Source: an uncultured Chlamydiae bacterium (GTDB lineage: Bacteria; Chlamydiota; Chlamydiia; Chlamydiales; CALBHK01). From it: a stretch of DNA of 7,176 nucleotides. The position numbers and the translations under genes were made by a program. The DNA lies in the NCBI GenBank assembly GCA_937894565.1, contig CALBHK010000200.1, positions 1 through 7,176 on the forward strand, written 5' to 3'. Below are positions 4,970 through 7,176 of this stretch, piece by piece. How positions within the stretch are numbered: position 1 is the stretch's first letter; each line of letters opens with the position of its first letter. The notes beneath the pieces were generated by a model. That model worked only from the letters and a program-made list of their open reading frames with translations, was not told where the DNA came from and ran no database searches.

Positions 4970-6796
4970 CTACGATTTTTTTAGGGCGACAAGCAACACT
5001 GTGATATCCGCCGGTGAAACACCCGAAATACGCGCCGCCTGCCCCACATTGGTAGGCTGCACTAAGCTTAACTTCTGTTTCGCTTCGGCTCCTACTCCTG
5101 TAATCTGCATAAAATCAAAATTTAGGGGAATTTTTATTTTTTCTATATGAGAAAAACGATCAATTTCACTCTGCTGGCGTTCAATATACCCTCTATACTT
5201 AAGAGCAATCTCTATTTGTAGATTCACCTCTTTTCCAAAATCTTCCATTTTATCGGGATACTCTTGCAAAAGAACCTCATAAGAGTATTCTGGTCTACAA
5301 AGCATCTGCTCTAAACTATAGCCATGATCGCCTCTATTCACAAACCGTTTATGCAATAATTGGGAACCTTTTTCAATTTTCTCTTTCTTCTTCTGCAGGG
5401 CCACATAGCGTGCCTCTTCCACAATTCCCAGTTGGTAGCCATACTCTCTTAAACGTAAATCAGCATTATCCTGCCTTAAAAGCAAACGATGTTCCGCTCT
5501 GGAAGTAAACATGCGATAGGGTTCAGTAAGTCCCTTAGTCACCAGGTCATCCACCATCACCCCAATATACGCTTCTGAACGCTTTAAAATAAAAGGTTCC
5601 TGAGACAAAGATTTCAATGCTGCATTAATTCCCGCTATCATTCCCTGCGCTGCTGCCTCTTCATAACCTGTTGTGCCATTAATTTGCCCCGCAAAATAAA
5701 GCCCAGGCACCAAACGGCAGGCAAGTGTATTATCAATTTGTCCACTCATTGCATAGTCGTATTCAATTGCATAAGCAGGGCGCATGATCTGCGCATGACG
5801 CAAAGCCGGCACGGAACGAATAAAAGCAAACTGCACATCAAAAGGCAAAGAAGAAGAGACACCGTTCACATAGACTTCATGCGTATCCAGACCCTCCGGC
5901 TCCAAAAAAATCTGATGGCGCTCTTTATCGGCAAAACGCACCACCTTATCCTCAATAGAAGGGCAATAGCGCGGCCCAATACTTTCAATTTGTCCGGAAT
6001 ACATAGGAGAGCGATGCAAATTGTCTTGAATAATCTGCTTAGTCTCTAATGTTGTGTAAGTGATATGACAGGAAACTTGAGGTAAGCGCGGAGCATCAGG
6101 GGCGTCATAAGAAAAATAGACCCCAACATCACCCGGCTGCTCTTCTGTCAATGAAAAATCGATCGAGCGTGCATGGACTCTTGGAGGCGTTCCCGTTTTT
6201 AAACGTCCCAGCTTAACTCCTAAACTCATCAATGAGGCAGATAACCCCGTTGCGGCCACATCGCCCGCTCGTCCACCTGAATAGTGCGTTTCACCGATAT
6301 GGATCAACCCACGCATAAAAGTGCCGGATGAAATGACTACGGTCTCTCCATAATAAGAGATCCCCTCTTTGGTATCTACCCCGACCACGCCTGTATCATC
6401 CGTAATCAAAGATTCTACAGTCCCCTGCTTGATTTGCAAGCGAGGTGTGTTTTCAAGACGGCGCTTCATCTCGAACTGATAGCGCACCTTATCTGTTTGA
6501 GCGCGCGGCGCCCAAACGGCAGGTCCTTTTGTATGGTTAAGCATGCGGAACTGAATGCCGGTAGCATCCGTTACCTTCCCCATCTCTCCACCTAGAGCAT
6601 CGATCTCGCGCACCATATGCCCTTTAGCCACTCCCCCGACAGCGGGATTGCAGCTCATTTTAGCAATGGTGTCCAAGGACATAGTAAGTAAGAGGGTAGA
6701 GCACCCCATCCGTGCGGCAGCTAAAGCTGCTTCACATCCGGCATGTCCACCCCCTATTATGATGACTTGGTAATGCTCAGGGTATTTCCAACTCAT
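4970..6796 (-). CDS. mnmG: tRNA uridine-5-carboxymethylaminomethyl modification enzyme MnmG (GidA)
   Basis: A 608-residue full-length FAD protein that acts with the GTPase MnmE. Together they install the cmnm5 (or nm5) group at wobble uridine 34 of certain tRNAs, using methylenetetrahydrofolate and glycine or ammonium, in the cytoplasm. The FAD-binding motif GGGHAGCEAA is at 15-24. The two conserved catalytic cysteines are present: C49 in MSCNPAVGG and C278 in the family signature GPRYCPSIEDK (274-284). The second signature, AGQINGTTGYEEAAAQG, is at 369-385, and SGGRAGDVAATG at 173-184. The helical C-terminal part that contacts MnmE and tRNA is complete. The ATG at 6796 lies 5 nt after the stop of the small basic gene, with ATAGG overlapping that stop codon, implying translational coupling. 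No abnormality is seen. Confidence 0.97.
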   Translation of the reverse strand: MSWKYPEHYQVIIIGGGHAGCEAALAAARMGCSTLLLTMSLDTIAKMSCNPAVGGVAKGHMVREIDALGGEMGKVTDATGIQFRMLNHTKGPAVWAPRAQTDKVRYQFEMKRRLENTPRLQIKQGTVESLITDDTGVVGVDTKEGISYYGETVVISSGTFMRGLIHIGETHYSGGRAGDVAATGLSASLMSLGVKLGRLKTGTPPRVHARSIDFSLTEEQPGDVGVYFSYDAPDAPRLPQVSCHITYTTLETKQIIQDNLHRSPMYSGQIESIGPRYCPSIEDKVVRFADKERHQIFLEPEGLDTHEVYVNGVSSSLPFDVQFAFIRSVPALRHAQIMRPAYAIEYDYAMSGQIDNTLACRLVPGLYFAGQINGTTGYEEAAAQGMIAGINAALKSLSQEPFILKRSEAYIGVMVDDLVTKGLTEPYRMFTSRAEHRLLLRQDNADLRLREYGYQLGIVEEARYVALQKKKEKIEKGSQLLHKRFVNRGDHGYSLEQMLCRPEYSYEVLLQEYPDKMEDFGKEVNLQIEIALKYRGYIERQQSEIDRFSHIEKIKIPLNFDFMQITGVGAEAKQKLSLVQPTNVGQAARISGVSPADITVLLVALKKS

Positions 6797-6801
6797 GCAA
6801 C

Positions 6802-6891
6802 CTATTTATGCTTGTGCCTATCACGACGGCTACGTTTTTTACGCTTATGTTTCGCAATTTTCTTGCGTCTTTTTTTCTTTACGGATGACAT
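6802..6891 (-). CDS. Very small basic protein, mS38/COX24 (AURKAIP1)-like
   Basis: A 29-residue protein (MSSVKKKRRKKIAKHKRKKR, then SRRDRHKHK) in which more than two thirds of residues are Lys, Arg or His. The KKRRKK-x-x-KHK-(K/R)-K-x-R-x-x-R pattern is that of the bacterial AURKAIP1/COX24-domain family, related to mitochondrial small-subunit protein mS38 and resembling the tiny actinobacterial ribosomal protein bS22. It is therefore probably a component of the 30S ribosome (inference from composition and pattern). AAGGA lies about 8 nt upstream of the ATG, and a plausible promoter lies at 6929-6957. It ends 5 nt before mnmG, so the two translation-related genes look co-transcribed and coupled. 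The alternative, a chance lysine-rich ORF, is less likely given the good ribosome site and the family-like pattern. Confidence 0.8.
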   Translation of the reverse strand: MSSVKKKRRKKIAKHKRKKRSRRDRHKHK

Positions 6892-6928
6892 TTCTGTTCC
6901 TTTGATTTCCAATTGGACGATGAGCGAA

Positions 6929-6957
6929 AATATATCCCATTTCCAATAAAAAGTAAA
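6929..6957 (-). promoter_or_regulatory. Probable promoter of the small basic gene and mnmG
   Basis: On the coding strand TTTACT (6952-6957) is followed by a 17-bp spacer and TATATT (6929-6934). Transcription would start near 6922, about 30 nt before the start codon at 6891. The match to consensus is moderate (4 of 6 and 5 of 6), but no better pair is seen in the gap. Confidence 0.5.
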
Positions 6958-7000
6958 GACAAGAAGAATAACCGAAGGAAAAGAGGAGGAGAAGAGGGGT

Positions 7001-7040
7001 TAACCGCAGAGCCGCAAAGTACGCCGAGGAAACGCAGAGA
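7001..7040. repeat. CGCAGAG-type interspersed repeat
   Basis: The stretch contains ACCGCAGAGCCGCAAAG and ACGCCGAGGAAACGCAGAG: a decayed run of short CGCAGAG/CGCCGAG units about 9-12 bp apart. It follows a purine-rich tract (about 6973-6999). Similar ACGCAGAG-rich stretches are, to my recollection, widespread in intergenic DNA of many bacteria, but this was not searched. Confidence 0.45.
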
Positions 7041-7122
7041 ATATTTTGATTTTTTTACTTTAATTATACCGAACGTGATTGAAGATTTGGTTTTTGACAG
7101 CGTCAGCTTTGCATCAAAATTT

Positions 7123-7176
7123 GCCGAGTAGGAGAGGCCGTGAGGCCTCGTCCTCTCACAGAACCGTGCGTACGGA
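7123..7176 (-). mobile_element. 3' end of a group II intron, cut by the window edge
   Basis: On the minus strand the edge begins TCCGTACGCACGGTTC (7176-7161), the typical 3' arm of group II intron domain V, whose GAGCCGTG-type partner would lie outside the window. It is followed by a domain VI-like stem: 7144-7153 pairs with 7131-7139 around a 4-nt loop, with one bulged base. Then comes CTACTCGGC, close to the CTACTCGAC-type 3' ends of many bacterial introns. The last two bases would be GC instead of the usual AY, so the boundary is uncertain or the copy is decayed. The main body, and any reverse transcriptase gene, would be to the right of the window. Confidence 0.6.

Noticed and set aside
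5684..6049. Plus-strand open frames inside mnmG (also 6555-6773 and 6743-6949)
   Set aside because: They are antisense shadows of a complete mnmG or cross gene boundaries, with no recognisable protein and no ribosome site.
6913..7131. Plus-strand 72-codon frame in the region right of mnmG
   Set aside because: It crosses a promoter, a purine tract and a low-complexity repeat, and ends at the intron boundary; no coding character.

Overview
The window looks like a chromosome segment of an amoeba-associated (Parachlamydiaceae-like) member of the Chlamydiae. Three things point there: mnmG followed directly by a chlamydial-type lplA (the gidA-lplA order known from Chlamydia), moderate to low G+C, and two U-box (eukaryotic E3 ubiquitin ligase-type) proteins of the effector kind found in bacteria living inside protists. 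The species cannot be named from the sequence. Every gene I support is on the minus strand, so transcription runs from right to left.

Right side (7176 to about 4770), core part: the right edge holds what looks like the 3' end of a group II intron (domain V 3' arm plus domain VI), then a CGCAGAG-type repeat and a promoter. Next come a 29-residue very basic protein resembling the mS38/COX24 ribosomal family, mnmG (tRNA wobble-uridine modification) and lplA (lipoate-protein ligase). A 177-bp palindrome built from six smaller palindromes fills almost the whole mnmG-lplA gap.

Middle (about 4265 to 2101), accessory part: a tandem duplication. Each unit holds the tail of lplA, a strong sigma-70-type promoter (TTGATT, 17 bp, TATAAT or TATACT), a U-box protein gene and a GC-rich hairpin. 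The upstream gene (3201-3950) keeps two U-box-like domains; the downstream gene (2183-2869) keeps one plus a decayed second. Their promoters and first ~69 codons are closely similar, while the rest has diverged strongly. A 43-codon in-frame lplA tail remnant (2990-3118) between them marks the duplication and lets its breakpoints be placed.

Left side (2113 to 1): an unrecognised helical 180-residue protein whose ribosome binding site lies in the 3' arm of the hairpin that follows the U-box gene, a perfect 17-bp hairpin, a promoter region with two 17-bp direct repeats, and a complete AAA+ ATPase/DUF4143 protein.

Working picture (inference): mnmG, the small basic protein and lplA are housekeeping (translation fidelity and lipoylation). 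The U-box pair is probably a secreted effector family that expanded next to lplA. The ATPase and the unknown protein are accessory genes with no proven link to it.
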